Positions 1 through 5,633 of a stretch of DNA of 10,914 bases are shown here, one piece after another (positions within the stretch are counted from its first letter, which is position 1; the number at the start of each line of letters is the position of its first letter). The translations under genes and the position numbers were made by a program. Below the pieces are notes generated by a model. It had not been told where the DNA came from. It saw nothing but the letters and a program-made list of their open reading frames with translations, and made no database searches. The DNA is from RGIG1681 sp045657465 (GTDB taxonomy: Bacteria; Bacillota; Clostridia; Christensenellales; UBA1242): contig JAZOTD010000032.1 of the NCBI GenBank assembly GCA_045657465.1, forward strand, positions 1 through 10,914, in the 5' to 3' direction.

Positions 1-9
1 AAGCAAATA

Positions 10-21
10 TTTTGCGAATAG
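10..21. repeat. Isolated arm matching the 2314-2347 inverted repeat
   Basis: TTTTGCGAATAG at 10-21 is identical to 2334-2345 in the right arm of the perfect inverted repeat. Only nine bases precede it in the window; GCAAA at 3-7 can pair with TTTGC at 11-15, but a full left arm cannot be judged because the window starts here. Confidence 0.5.
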
Positions 22-30
22 TTTTAAGAT

Positions 31-59
31 TTGACAAAACATCGGTTTTATTATAAACT
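31..59 (+). promoter_or_regulatory. Candidate promoter of the SerRS-arm-like gene
   Basis: A perfect TTGACA box lies at 31-36. The best -10 choices are TATAAA at 52-57 (15-base spacer, short) or TAAACT at 54-59 (17-base spacer, weaker match). The start codon follows at 78, so the leader would be only about 10-15 bases. The -35 is convincing; the exact -10 is not. Confidence 0.5.
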
Positions 60-77
60 ACTGATAGGGAAAAACTT

Positions 78-872
78 ATGATAGATTTAAACGACTTATT
101 AAAAAATATAGATAAATATAAAGCAGGTTATGCTTTTAAAAGACAAAAAGTCAACCTTGACTATTTTGTAATTATGGAAGAATCTAGAAAAAAACTTCAA
201 CTTGAAACTGAAAAAATGCGTGCGCTCTGCAATAAACTCTGCGGAGAAGTTGCCAGATTTAGAGAGAAAAACAAAAGCACTGATGAACTGATTAAACAAA
301 TTGTTGTGCTTGATAAGGTTATAAATGAAAATAATAAAACCCTCAATCGTTATAACAAAGCAATTAATAAGAAATTATCAAAACTTCACAATTTGCCAAT
401 CTATGACAACGAATATAATGAGCAACTTGCAAGAAACAAAAACACAAATCTCACTTATGCCGGGCTTGAAGAAGCCTTGAAAATCAATCTTAAAATTGAA
501 AACTATGATGGCAAGATTCAAAAATATTTCAAAGAAAAAGCAAACTTTTTGTTTGAAGAAGACAAAATGCCATTTGCAGTTAAGGCCAAAAACGGCTACA
601 CAATACTTTGCAGAGCACAAGATGTTGAAAAAATCAAAGACGGTTTTTTAAACTATTTTGCAGATAATGCAATGTCACTTATTAAAGTTTCAAGCAAAAA
701 ACTTCACTGGGCAAACAACGCAAGTTTTTATGTTCATTTAAACCAAAAAGAATCATTCTATTTTGAAATCAACAAAGAATATTGCACCCGAGAAGCCAAT
801 ATTAAATATAGAAGCAAAGACATTGACATGACCAAGTTTGTCAATCAAATTAACATTTTAACCAGAAGATAA
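78..872 (+). CDS. Protein with a seryl-tRNA synthetase N-terminal arm-like domain and no catalytic core
   Basis: This 264-residue protein has a residue 1-112 pattern resembling the tRNA-binding arm of bacterial SerRS. It starts MIDLNDLLKN (compare MLDTKMLRAN in Bacillus SerRS as I remember it), continues into a long antiparallel coiled-coil pattern with ESRKKLQLETEKMRALCNKL and a second helix, and ends at a turn, KLHNLPIYDN, where SerRS has its IPN-(I/L)-P motif. The remaining 150 residues are mixed and charged, and I see no class II synthetase motif 1, 2 or 3, so serine activation is unlikely. It may bind tRNA or another RNA; that is inference. Total length is about 60% of a normal SerRS (about 425). 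The gene has its own promoter and terminator. The ribosome site is weak (GATAGGGA, about 8 bases before ATG). It could instead be an unrelated coiled-coil protein. Confidence 0.8.
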   Translation: MIDLNDLLKNIDKYKAGYAFKRQKVNLDYFVIMEESRKKLQLETEKMRALCNKLCGEVARFREKNKSTDELIKQIVVLDKVINENNKTLNRYNKAINKKLSKLHNLPIYDNEYNEQLARNKNTNLTYAGLEEALKINLKIENYDGKIQKYFKEKANFLFEEDKMPFAVKAKNGYTILCRAQDVEKIKDGFLNYFADNAMSLIKVSSKKLHWANNASFYVHLNQKESFYFEINKEYCTREANIKYRSKDIDMTKFVNQINILTRR

Positions 873-876
873 AAAG

Positions 877-901
877 CAGCCAAAACCTTGGCTGTTTTTT
901 T
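877..901 (+). terminator. Rho-independent terminator
   Basis: CAGCCAA (877-883) pairs perfectly with TTGGCTG (888-894) across the four-base loop AACC, followed by seven Ts. It starts four bases after the stop codon of the preceding gene. Confidence 0.9.
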
Positions 902-935
902 ACTGTTAAAACCACATTAAACTATGTGCATAATC

Positions 936-946
936 GGGGGAGTGAT
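936..946 (+). repeat. GGGGGAGTGAT repeat, copy 1
   Basis: The G-rich 11-mer GGGGGAGTGAT stands out in AT-rich DNA and recurs at 1738-1748, where it is the left arm of a hairpin. Both copies lie between genes and share the wider pattern AT(C/T)GGGGGAGTGAT(T/A)A. No pairing right arm is visible near this copy. Confidence 0.5.
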
Positions 947-953
947 TAGACAT

Positions 954-982
954 AAAAAAAGAGATGCTTTTTTGCATCTCTT
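954..982 (-). terminator. Rho-independent terminator of the membrane protein gene
   Basis: Read on the minus strand, AAGAGATGC pairs with GCATCTCTT around an AAAAAA loop and is followed by a run of Ts. The first stem bases are part of the TAA stop codon of the gene it ends. Confidence 0.9.
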
Positions 983-1577
983 ATTTTGTTGTTTTCTTTG
1001 TTGTTGTAGTTGTTTTTGCAGCTTTTGCAGCAGCAGTTTTTTCAGCTTCTTTCTTGAAGTTTGCAACATCATTTGAAGAGTTAGCTTCTTTAAGTCTTGT
1101 CAAAAAGTCTGATGAATTTTTGAAAGCATTTGATCCACGGTTGTGTGTAGCAATGATTTGCTCTTCAGTTTTTTCTTTCTTAACGCCACCAACCATTACA
1201 TAGTTTTGAATTTCGTCTTTCTTTGGAACTTTTTTAACTGCTGGTTCAACTTCATGTTTAACAACAATTGCATTTTCGTTAAGCTCTGTGTTTGCAGCTT
1301 CATTGATTCCAGAAATTTGATTTACGAAATGTTCAACAGCATTGTCAGGTTTTGCAGGTTCTTCTTCAATAGCAACATAAGAATCAGCTGTTGGAATAAC
1401 ATATGTGTCATCATTAATTTTTTCTGCATTTTCATCAATTGGTCTTGCAGGTTTGTTTGCTCTTGATGTTTTAACGTAATACCAAACAAACAATCCAATA
1501 GCACCTAAAACCAACAAAATGTCAACAACATAACAAACAATCATTATTGCACTTGCACAAAGAAAATTATTAATCAT
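981..1577 (-). CDS. Single-pass membrane protein with long charged tail, unknown function
   Basis: I do not recognise a family for this 198-residue protein. Residues about 9-35 form one hydrophobic segment (IMIVCYVVDILLVLGAIGLF and following), then YYVKTSR, so the tail of about 160 residues is probably cytoplasmic by the positive-inside rule. The tail is rich in Glu, Lys, Asn and Ala, has no Cys after the membrane segment, and ends in a low-complexity Ala/Lys/Thr stretch (AAAKAAKTTTTTKKTTK). The central part includes VKKVPKKDEIQNYVMVGGV and a predicted helical region near residues 150-185. The start follows a GAGAGG ribosome site and an extended -10. A terminator sits directly after the stop. 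It might act as a membrane scaffold or anchor, but nothing in the sequence shows that. Confidence 0.8.
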   Translation of the reverse strand: MINNFLCASAIMIVCYVVDILLVLGAIGLFVWYYVKTSRANKPARPIDENAEKINDDTYVIPTADSYVAIEEEPAKPDNAVEHFVNQISGINEAANTELNENAIVVKHEVEPAVKKVPKKDEIQNYVMVGGVKKEKTEEQIIATHNRGSNAFKNSSDFLTRLKEANSSNDVANFKKEAEKTAAAKAAKTTTTTKKTTK

Positions 1578-1607
1578 AAAAACCTCTCAAAATTATTTTA
1601 CAAAATA

Positions 1608-1616
1608 ATTATATCA
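1608..1616 (-). promoter_or_regulatory. Extended -10 promoter of the membrane protein gene
   Basis: On the minus strand the sequence reads TGTGATATAAT, a TG-N extension directly before a perfect TATAAT, about 31 bases before the start codon. The position expected for a -35 box is TATTTA-like and poor, so the extended -10 would do most of the work. Confidence 0.7.
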
Positions 1617-1734
1617 CAGAAAAAAAATAATAAATAATATTTTTAAGCGATTTTTAAAAAAAATTTTAAGTTTTTATAAAAAATTTAACTATAAACACAT
1701 TCAAGTCAACCCCAAAGCAACATTAAGTGAATTT

Positions 1735-1776
1735 ATTGGGGGAGTGATAAATTTTGTAAGTTATGACTCTCCCAGT
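1735..1776. repeat. Long imperfect hairpin containing repeat copy 2
   Basis: TGGGGGAGTGATAA (1737-1750) pairs with TTATGACTCTCCCA (1761-1774) with one G-G mismatch and one G-T pair, around the ten-base loop at 1751-1760. Two more pairs can extend the base. The left arm contains the GGGGGAGTGAT 11-mer also found at 936-946. No T run follows on either strand, so it is not an ordinary terminator. Confidence 0.75.
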
Positions 1777-1949
1777 TTAATTTCTCATTTTGACCACGCA
1801 ACTCAACATTAAAACTATCGCAACCATGCAACAGCACCACAGAATAAATCAAGACGTAGCTTGACAGATTTGATCAAGAATTTTAAAGCAAAAACTGACA
1901 CGTTCTGTGATAGCTAATTTAAAATTTTAAGCTTAAAAACATATCGCAT

Positions 1950-1963
1950 TCTGTCTCAGCACG
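1950..1963. repeat. TCTGTCTCAGC(A/G)CG direct repeat, copy 1
   Basis: The 14-mer TCTGTCTCAGCACG recurs with one change as TCTGTCTCAGCGCG starting at 2042, 92 bases further on in the same orientation. The sequence around the two copies does not match well. Confidence 0.45.
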
Positions 1964-2041
1964 CTCTGGCAGATTACATCTCAATACAACAATCACGCCG
2001 TATAAAAAATGCCAATACAAACCCCAGCCAAAATAAGAAAC

Positions 2042-2055
2042 TCTGTCTCAGCGCG
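2042..2055. repeat. TCTGTCTCAGC(A/G)CG direct repeat, copy 2
   Basis: TCTGTCTCAGCGCG matches the copy at 1950-1963 at 13 of 14 positions. The meaning is unknown. Confidence 0.45.
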
Positions 2056-2313
2056 TCTAAATAAAAACCATGGAATAATAACATGATGGTTTGTCACAAA
2101 GCACAACAACTAATCTATGCCAAACATAATACTGTGTTATGTGAAACAGAACACCTTAAAAATTTAACATTAAGACCACAAAACAAAATCAGCAAACGTT
2201 GACTGAATGCACATATCAAAAACACAATCTGCTTTTTGTAATCAAAAATTTTTAAAGGCTACGTCAAAATCTGTGTGTTAATAAGTGTCAAAAACCCCTT
2301 CCACACCCCCTAT

Positions 2314-2347
2314 ATCTATTCGCAAAAGCTGTCTTTTGCGAATAGAT
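2314..2347. repeat. Perfect 15-bp inverted repeat with four-base loop
   Basis: ATCTATTCGCAAAAG (2314-2328) and CTTTTGCGAATAGAT (2333-2347) are exact reverse complements separated by CTGT. No T run follows, and no gene ends nearby, so it is not an obvious terminator. The right-arm core TTTTGCGAATAG also occurs at 10-21. Possible roles are a protein-binding operator, a processed small RNA, or a dispersed REP-like element; none is proven. Confidence 0.85.
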
Positions 2348-2507
2348 TACGTCTCGAATGTTAACACTTTATTTGTTTTTTGTCAACATTTTATCTATAA
2401 AAAACTAACCGTAAATCTTGAAAAAATCATAAATTGCAGACTTTTTAACACTTTTCCCCATTACATATTTTATTAACATTCAAAAAATTTTTCTTCTTGT
2501 TATTAGT

Positions 2508-2537
2508 TTGACATGTTTTTTGCAATAATGATATATT
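2508..2537 (+). promoter_or_regulatory. Promoter of the DUF1653 gene
   Basis: TTGACA (2508-2513), an 18-base spacer, then TATATT (2532-2537) preceded by TG-A, an extended -10. The ribosome site AAAGGAGA at 2553-2560 and ATG at 2566 follow at normal distances. Confidence 0.8.
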
Positions 2538-2565
2538 CTTTTTAGATAAATCAAAGGAGATTTTT

Positions 2566-2811
2566 ATGAATAAACTTGAAATTAATTCTGTGTATAGACA
2601 CTTTAAAGGCAATCTATATTTAGTTGAAGGCATTGCAATTCATTCAGAAACAAAAGAAAAAATGGTTGTTTATAGAGGGCTTTATGGTGACAATCTTTTA
2701 TATGTTAGACCACTTGACATGTTCTTGAGTGAAGTTGACAAAAACAAATATCCTGATGTGGTTCAAAAATATCGTTTTGAAAAAATCGAACTACCTGACG
2801 TAACAAAATAA
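2566..2811 (+). CDS. DUF1653 family protein
   Basis: This 81-residue protein fits the small DUF1653 family. The hallmark pieces are VYRHFKGNLYLVEGIAIHSE near the N-terminus, MVVYRGLYGD in the middle and YVRPLDMFLSEV before a final RFEKIEL. The family is widespread in bacteria and predicted to be a small, mostly beta protein; its biochemical role is not known. It has no membrane segment and no cysteine. The start is fixed by a strong AAAGGAGA site five bases upstream. It has its own promoter, and a hairpin terminator lies between it and the convergent phosphatase gene. The assignment is from remembered family consensus and is quite secure; a function cannot be given. Confidence 0.9.
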   Translation: MNKLEINSVYRHFKGNLYLVEGIAIHSETKEKMVVYRGLYGDNLLYVRPLDMFLSEVDKNKYPDVVQKYRFEKIELPDVTK

Positions 2812-2855
2812 ATTTTCTATATTGCCACTCACCCATTAAATTTTTTGCATATAAA

Positions 2856-2881
2856 AAAACAGCGGATTTCTCGCTGTTTTT
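2856..2881. terminator. Bidirectional terminator between convergent genes
   Basis: CAGCG (2860-2864) pairs with CGCTG (2872-2876), flanked by A-runs on the left and T-runs on the right, so it can end transcription in both directions. It lies 45 bases after the DUF1653 stop and seven bases beyond the stop of the leftward phosphatase gene. Confidence 0.85.
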
Positions 2882-2887
2882 ATTTTG

Positions 2888-4015
2888 TTATTGTGGTTGT
2901 GACTGACTTTCTGTAGAGTATTCAACTTCTTCAATCTCAATACTGTTTGGTTGATTAAGATATGCAAAGTTTGTGCCCTTAACAATAATTTGAGATAAAT
3001 CTTTGAGACATAAGCAGTTTAGTTGCCCCTTATATCTTTCTGCATTGCAACCATCAATGCCAACGCTTTGAAGTTCACCATTTTTGTGATAGAAATGTGG
3101 TCTATAATTATTTCTTTCACCATTGAAATATTCGGTTATAGTGTGCCCATAAATAATGATTCTGTCGTCAAATCTTTCTGGTGGCACAGCTTTGCCTGTT
3201 TTTAGATTCTTTCTACGTGCCCAAATCATTGGATATTCTTTTTGACTAGGCAAATCTTCAACCTTTTCGCAATAATTGTAATGGTCATAATTTAATGTAT
3301 CTTCAACATTTGAATCTTTGTTAACATTAACAAAGCCCGAGTGCACAAGCAAATATTTGTCATCAACAAGTGCATAAGGTTTAAGTTGATTAAAATATTC
3401 ATAAATTTCACAAAACTTGTCAACCACATGCAAATATGTTAAATCTGAAAACAATTGAATATATTTGCTTGAACGGTCTTTTAAGTAATGATAACGAAGT
3501 GAATATGTGTAATCTTGTGCAATGTTTCGAATATCTCTTGATGAAACAGTTTTTGTAATTTGATTTACATAATCTTCGCAAGAATGATTTCCATCAAAAT
3601 CTCCAAACATTGTTTTTAATTTTTTGCTTAAAAGCATGTATGCTATATAACAGTCGTTTTCAAGCCTTTTTTCGTCAGCGTTGTAATAGTTTTTTAATAA
3701 AACTTCTTTTTCATGATCAATAAACGACATGATTGTTGGGTATGAATAGTTCATTTGCCATGAAATATAGTTTTTTGATGGAGACTGCATAAAGTTCATA
3801 AACAATGACTCATGATTGCCCTTCAAAACTTCAACATTGCCTTGATTTTTGAGCACAAGAGAAAGCACTTTTGCACTTTCGTCTCCCCTATCAAACAAGT
3901 CACCCATAATGTAAAGTTTAAAGTCACCAACAGGGTGTTTGCTTTTTAGCCTCTGCAAAAGAATTTCAAATCTTTCTGCATTTCCATGAATGTCTGTTAC
4001 AACATAATTATTCAT
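2888..4015 (-). CDS. Metallophosphoesterase of the PPP superfamily (PrpA/ApaH-like) with a large insert
   Basis: The 375-residue protein carries the full PPP metal-binding signature: DIHG at residues 8-11, GDLFDRG at 38-44, GNHE at 66-69, a histidine in LLVHSGF (H225) and another in IIYGHT (H291). These residues bind two metal ions and hydrolyse phosphate esters. Relatives act on phosphoserine/threonine/tyrosine proteins or on diadenosine tetraphosphate; the substrate cannot be told here. About 155 residues separate GNHE from H225, roughly 100 more than in compact PPP enzymes, so residues about 80-190 are an extra, charged and aromatic-rich insert. The C-terminus is a short Glu/Ser/Gln tail. 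There is no signal peptide or membrane helix, so it is likely cytosolic. The start follows GGAGG and a strong promoter. It is divergent from trmL. Confidence 0.93.
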   Translation of the reverse strand: MNNYVVTDIHGNAERFEILLQRLKSKHPVGDFKLYIMGDLFDRGDESAKVLSLVLKNQGNVEVLKGNHESLFMNFMQSPSKNYISWQMNYSYPTIMSFIDHEKEVLLKNYYNADEKRLENDCYIAYMLLSKKLKTMFGDFDGNHSCEDYVNQITKTVSSRDIRNIAQDYTYSLRYHYLKDRSSKYIQLFSDLTYLHVVDKFCEIYEYFNQLKPYALVDDKYLLVHSGFVNVNKDSNVEDTLNYDHYNYCEKVEDLPSQKEYPMIWARRKNLKTGKAVPPERFDDRIIIYGHTITEYFNGERNNYRPHFYHKNGELQSVGIDGCNAERYKGQLNCLCLKDLSQIIVKGTNFAYLNQPNSIEIEEVEYSTESQSQPQ

Positions 4016-4039
4016 AGATCATAGCCTCCAATTGCATAC

Positions 4040-4068
4040 ATTATAGCACATTTGTTAAAAAATATCAA
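4040..4068 (-). promoter_or_regulatory. Promoter of the metallophosphoesterase gene
   Basis: On the minus strand: TTGATA (4068-4063), 17-base spacer, TATAAT (4045-4040), with TGTGC immediately before the -10, giving an extended -10. It lies about 25 bases before the start codon, back to back with the trmL promoter. Confidence 0.85.
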
Positions 4069-4104
4069 TAATTCTTAAAAATTGGTTAGCCCTAGGCATA
4101 AAAT

Positions 4105-4133
4105 TTGACAAAATTTGTTTATTTTGTTATCTT
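4105..4133 (+). promoter_or_regulatory. Promoter of trmL
   Basis: TTGACA (4105-4110), 17-base spacer, TATCTT (4128-4133) with TG-T before it (extended -10). The -35 coincides with a possible TTG codon in frame with trmL, which argues that the gene does not begin there. Confidence 0.75.
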
Positions 4134-4158
4134 TTTTCATATTGAAAGGAGCTTTATT

Positions 4159-4662
4159 ATGATTAATATTGTTTTAGTTGAACCAGAAATTCCGCAAAAT
4201 GCAGGAAATATTGTTCGAACATGTTCTGCAATTGATGCTCATTTATATATGGTCAAACCACTTGGGTTTATTTTAGACGACAAACATTTCAAACGTGCTC
4301 AAATGGATTATAAAGATTTTGCGAATGTTTCAGTTGTTGATTCTTTTCAAGAAATTTTAGACGCAAACCCAAACGCATCGTTTTTCTATGCAAGCACCAA
4401 GTCGCAAAAAACGTATGTTGATGTGACATATCCAGACGGATGCTTTATTGTTTTTGGAAAAGAAAGCTATGGTCTTAGTGAAAATATCTTAAAACACAAT
4501 TATGACAAATGTGTGCGCATTCCTATGAATGAAAAAGCACGCAGCCTAAACCTTAGCAACTCGGTTGCAATCATTGCATATGAAGCAATGCGTCAACAAA
4601 ACTTTGAGTCACTCAAAAACCACGGTGAACTTTCTGGCAGAATCGAAAATGACAACTATTAA
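4159..4662 (+). CDS. trmL: tRNA (cytidine/uridine-34 2'-O)-methyltransferase TrmL
   Basis: This SPOUT-class enzyme uses S-adenosylmethionine to methylate the ribose of the wobble nucleotide of certain leucine tRNAs. The 167-residue protein (E. coli TrmL is about 157) has the whole family pattern: EPEIPQNAGNIVRTC near residue 8, KPLGF and a conserved LDDKHFKRAQMDY-like segment, FGKESYGL near residue 100, and the knotted SAM-binding end IPMNEKARSLNLSNSVAI followed by YEAMRQ. It should act as a cytosolic homodimer. I chose ATG at 4159 because AAGGAG lies eight bases upstream and the family N-terminus MINIVLVEP starts there; the longer frame from TTG at 4105 would run through the promoter and SD. 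The gene stands alone with its own promoter and terminator. Confidence 0.96.
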   Translation: MINIVLVEPEIPQNAGNIVRTCSAIDAHLYMVKPLGFILDDKHFKRAQMDYKDFANVSVVDSFQEILDANPNASFFYASTKSQKTYVDVTYPDGCFIVFGKESYGLSENILKHNYDKCVRIPMNEKARSLNLSNSVAIIAYEAMRQQNFESLKNHGELSGRIENDNY

Positions 4663-4691
4663 AAAAGACACTCACTTGAGTGTCTTTTTTT
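4661..4691. terminator. Bidirectional terminator after trmL
   Basis: GACACTCA (4667-4674) pairs perfectly with TGAGTGTC (4677-4684), extended by six A-T pairs from the flanking A and T runs. It overlaps the last base or two of the trmL stop codon and could also stop leftward transcription from the peptidase gene. Confidence 0.9.
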
Positions 4692-4704
4692 CTACCTTAA
4701 TAAA

Positions 4705-4730
4705 TAACATGATTATTTTTTACCATGTTA
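4705..4730 (-). terminator. Weak hairpin at the end of the metallopeptidase gene
   Basis: TAACATG (4705-4711) and CATGTTA (4724-4730) are exact inverted repeats around a 12-base AT-rich loop. On the minus strand the stem begins with the TAA stop codon. The following tract is only TTATTTATT, so termination here would be weak; the hairpin at 4661-4691 would back it up. Confidence 0.45.
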
Positions 4731-5405
4731 AACTTCTCTAAACAGCCCCAAAAGAAAACCATATTCTTTGATTGATTTTTTATGAATCTGTGCTTTTGGC
4801 ATAAAACGTTCAACGAGCGTCCAAAACTTTTTGCTATGATTCATTTCAACCAAATGACAAAGCTCATGAATAATGACATAGTCAATGATTTCTGGTGGAA
4901 GCATTATTACTCGCCAATTAAACATAATGCGTTTTAATGAATTGCAAGAACCCCATTTTCCCTTGCTGTCACCAATTCGAAGTGATTTTGATTTTAAATT
5001 AAGTTTATTCTCAATAAACGCAAGTCTGTCTCCAAGCACTTTTTTTGCAACTTTTTTATACCAAGTTTTTAGCAGTTTTAAAACCTTTTCATGTTCTAAT
5101 TTTTGCGGAAGAATTATTTCAAATGAATCGTTCACTTTAATGTTCTTCACATCGTCAAAAACGAGTGAATATTTGTTGCCATAGAGCATGAATTTTTGAT
5201 AATGAATAATATCATCAAATTTTGATTGTGTTTTGTTTATCATGCTAAGCTTTGAACTTATCCAATCTTGCTTTTCAAACACAAACCTTTCAATAACTTC
5301 ATCTTTCATTGAAATTGGTGCTTTGACAATCACATTTCCATTTTTCAAAACCGTTAGTGACAATGTTTTTCTATTCGACCTTTCAATATAATCTGGAACT
5401 ATCAC
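4728..5405 (-). CDS. YgjP-like (DUF45) zinc metallopeptidase
   Basis: The 225-residue protein belongs to the YgjP/DUF45 group, related to SprT and M48 peptidases. The zinc site is HELCH at residues 180-184, with a third ligand H190 in MNHSKKFW. The family-specific KGKWGSC motif is at 148-154, followed by IMFNWRVIMLPPEIIDYVII leading into the zinc helix. Residues 1-100 form the usual beta-rich N-terminal part (VIVKAP, DWISSKL). Bacterial relatives include a protein next to restriction-modification genes in some genomes, but the cellular substrate is unknown. No signal peptide or membrane helix is visible. The start codon is GTG, placed eleven bases or so after AGGGGGAAG; the next possible start would cut into the domain. 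It is divergent from the PadR gene. Confidence 0.93.
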   Translation of the reverse strand: MIVPDYIERSNRKTLSLTVLKNGNVIVKAPISMKDEVIERFVFEKQDWISSKLSMINKTQSKFDDIIHYQKFMLYGNKYSLVFDDVKNIKVNDSFEIILPQKLEHEKVLKLLKTWYKKVAKKVLGDRLAFIENKLNLKSKSLRIGDSKGKWGSCNSLKRIMFNWRVIMLPPEIIDYVIIHELCHLVEMNHSKKFWTLVERFMPKAQIHKKSIKEYGFLLGLFREV

Positions 5406-5428
5406 AAAAACTTCCCCCTACACAAAAA

Positions 5429-5434
5429 ATTATA
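5429..5434 (-). promoter_or_regulatory. -10 box of the metallopeptidase gene
   Basis: On the minus strand a perfect TATAAT follows GGTG, about 24 bases before the GTG start. I find no convincing -35 at 16-18 bases upstream (TTTAGT is the nearest). Confidence 0.55.
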
Positions 5435-5549
5435 CACCAACTCTCTCAAAAACTAAACCGATTTTTTGCATCAAAATTTTTGATAGTTTGTTATTTTTAA
5501 AAATATATGCAATTTATTTGTCACTTGCCCCACAAAACGCCCATTTTAT

Positions 5550-5578
5550 TTGACTTAAAAAAATATTAATACTATTAT
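5550..5578 (+). promoter_or_regulatory. Promoter of the PadR-type membrane regulator gene
   Basis: TTGACT (5550-5555), 17-base spacer, TATTAT (5573-5578), five of six matches in each box. A second TATAAT at 5588-5593 has no good -35. The leader before ATG at 5634 is about 50 bases. Confidence 0.7.
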
Positions 5579-5590
5579 TATATTAAGTAT
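5569..5590. promoter_or_regulatory. Possible operator: ATACT-N12-AGTAT inverted repeat
   Basis: ATACT (5569-5573) and AGTAT (5586-5590) form a short inverted repeat centred just downstream of, and overlapping, the -10 box. PadR proteins usually bind AT-rich inverted repeats and often repress their own gene, so this is a candidate autoregulatory site. The arms are short and the DNA is AT-rich, so chance is possible. Confidence 0.3.
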
Positions 5591-5633
5591 AATTATAAGT
5601 TTACGCGCAAAATAATATAAGGAAGCAACGCTA

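Larger units (their letters stand above)
1578..2565. other. Gene-free region of about 1 kb with hairpins and short repeats
   Basis: No reading frame here has both useful length and a ribosome site. The first 100 bases are very AT-rich and carry the promoter of the leftward membrane protein gene. From about 1690 to 2300 the plus strand is rich in A and C and poor in G (the line starting at 1801 has about 17 C to 7 G). This part holds a hairpin at 1735-1776 and two copies of TCTGTCTCAGC(A/G)CG at 1950 and 2042. From 2300 to 2500 there is a perfect 15-bp inverted repeat, an imperfect AATGTTAAC inverted repeat and two copies of TTAACACTTT. The last 60 bases are the promoter of the DUF1653 gene. 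It could hold a decayed gene or an RNA that I cannot identify. Confidence 0.7.

Noticed and set aside
99..299. Antisense open frames opposite the annotated genes (for example opposite the SerRS-like, peptidase, rnhA and synthase genes)
   Set aside because: They lack ribosome sites and protein-family features, and the opposite strand carries clearly conserved or promoter-linked genes.
2030..2056. Alu-like string TGAGACAGAGTTTC on the minus strand
   Set aside because: The match is only 14 bases with no wider similarity, so contamination is not supported.
2133..2148. parS-like site TGTGTTATGTGAAACA
   Set aside because: It matches the ParB consensus at 13 of 16 positions with one perfect half-site, but the other half is poor, the palindrome is broken and no origin-type genes are nearby.
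1845..2280. Possible terminal inverted repeats (GACGTAGC near 1853 and GCTACGTC near 2260, each with CACAGA close by)
   Set aside because: Eight-base matches with different internal spacing are expected by chance in this much DNA; there is no transposase and no target duplication.
2285..2476. 63-codon GTG-start open frame in the gene-free region
   Set aside because: It has no ribosome site, runs straight through the perfect inverted repeat at 2314-2347, and its product is compositionally odd with no recognisable motif.
4105..4158. Longer trmL starting from TTG at 4105
   Set aside because: It would begin on the -35 box and extend across the promoter and ribosome site; the family N-terminus begins at ATG 4159.
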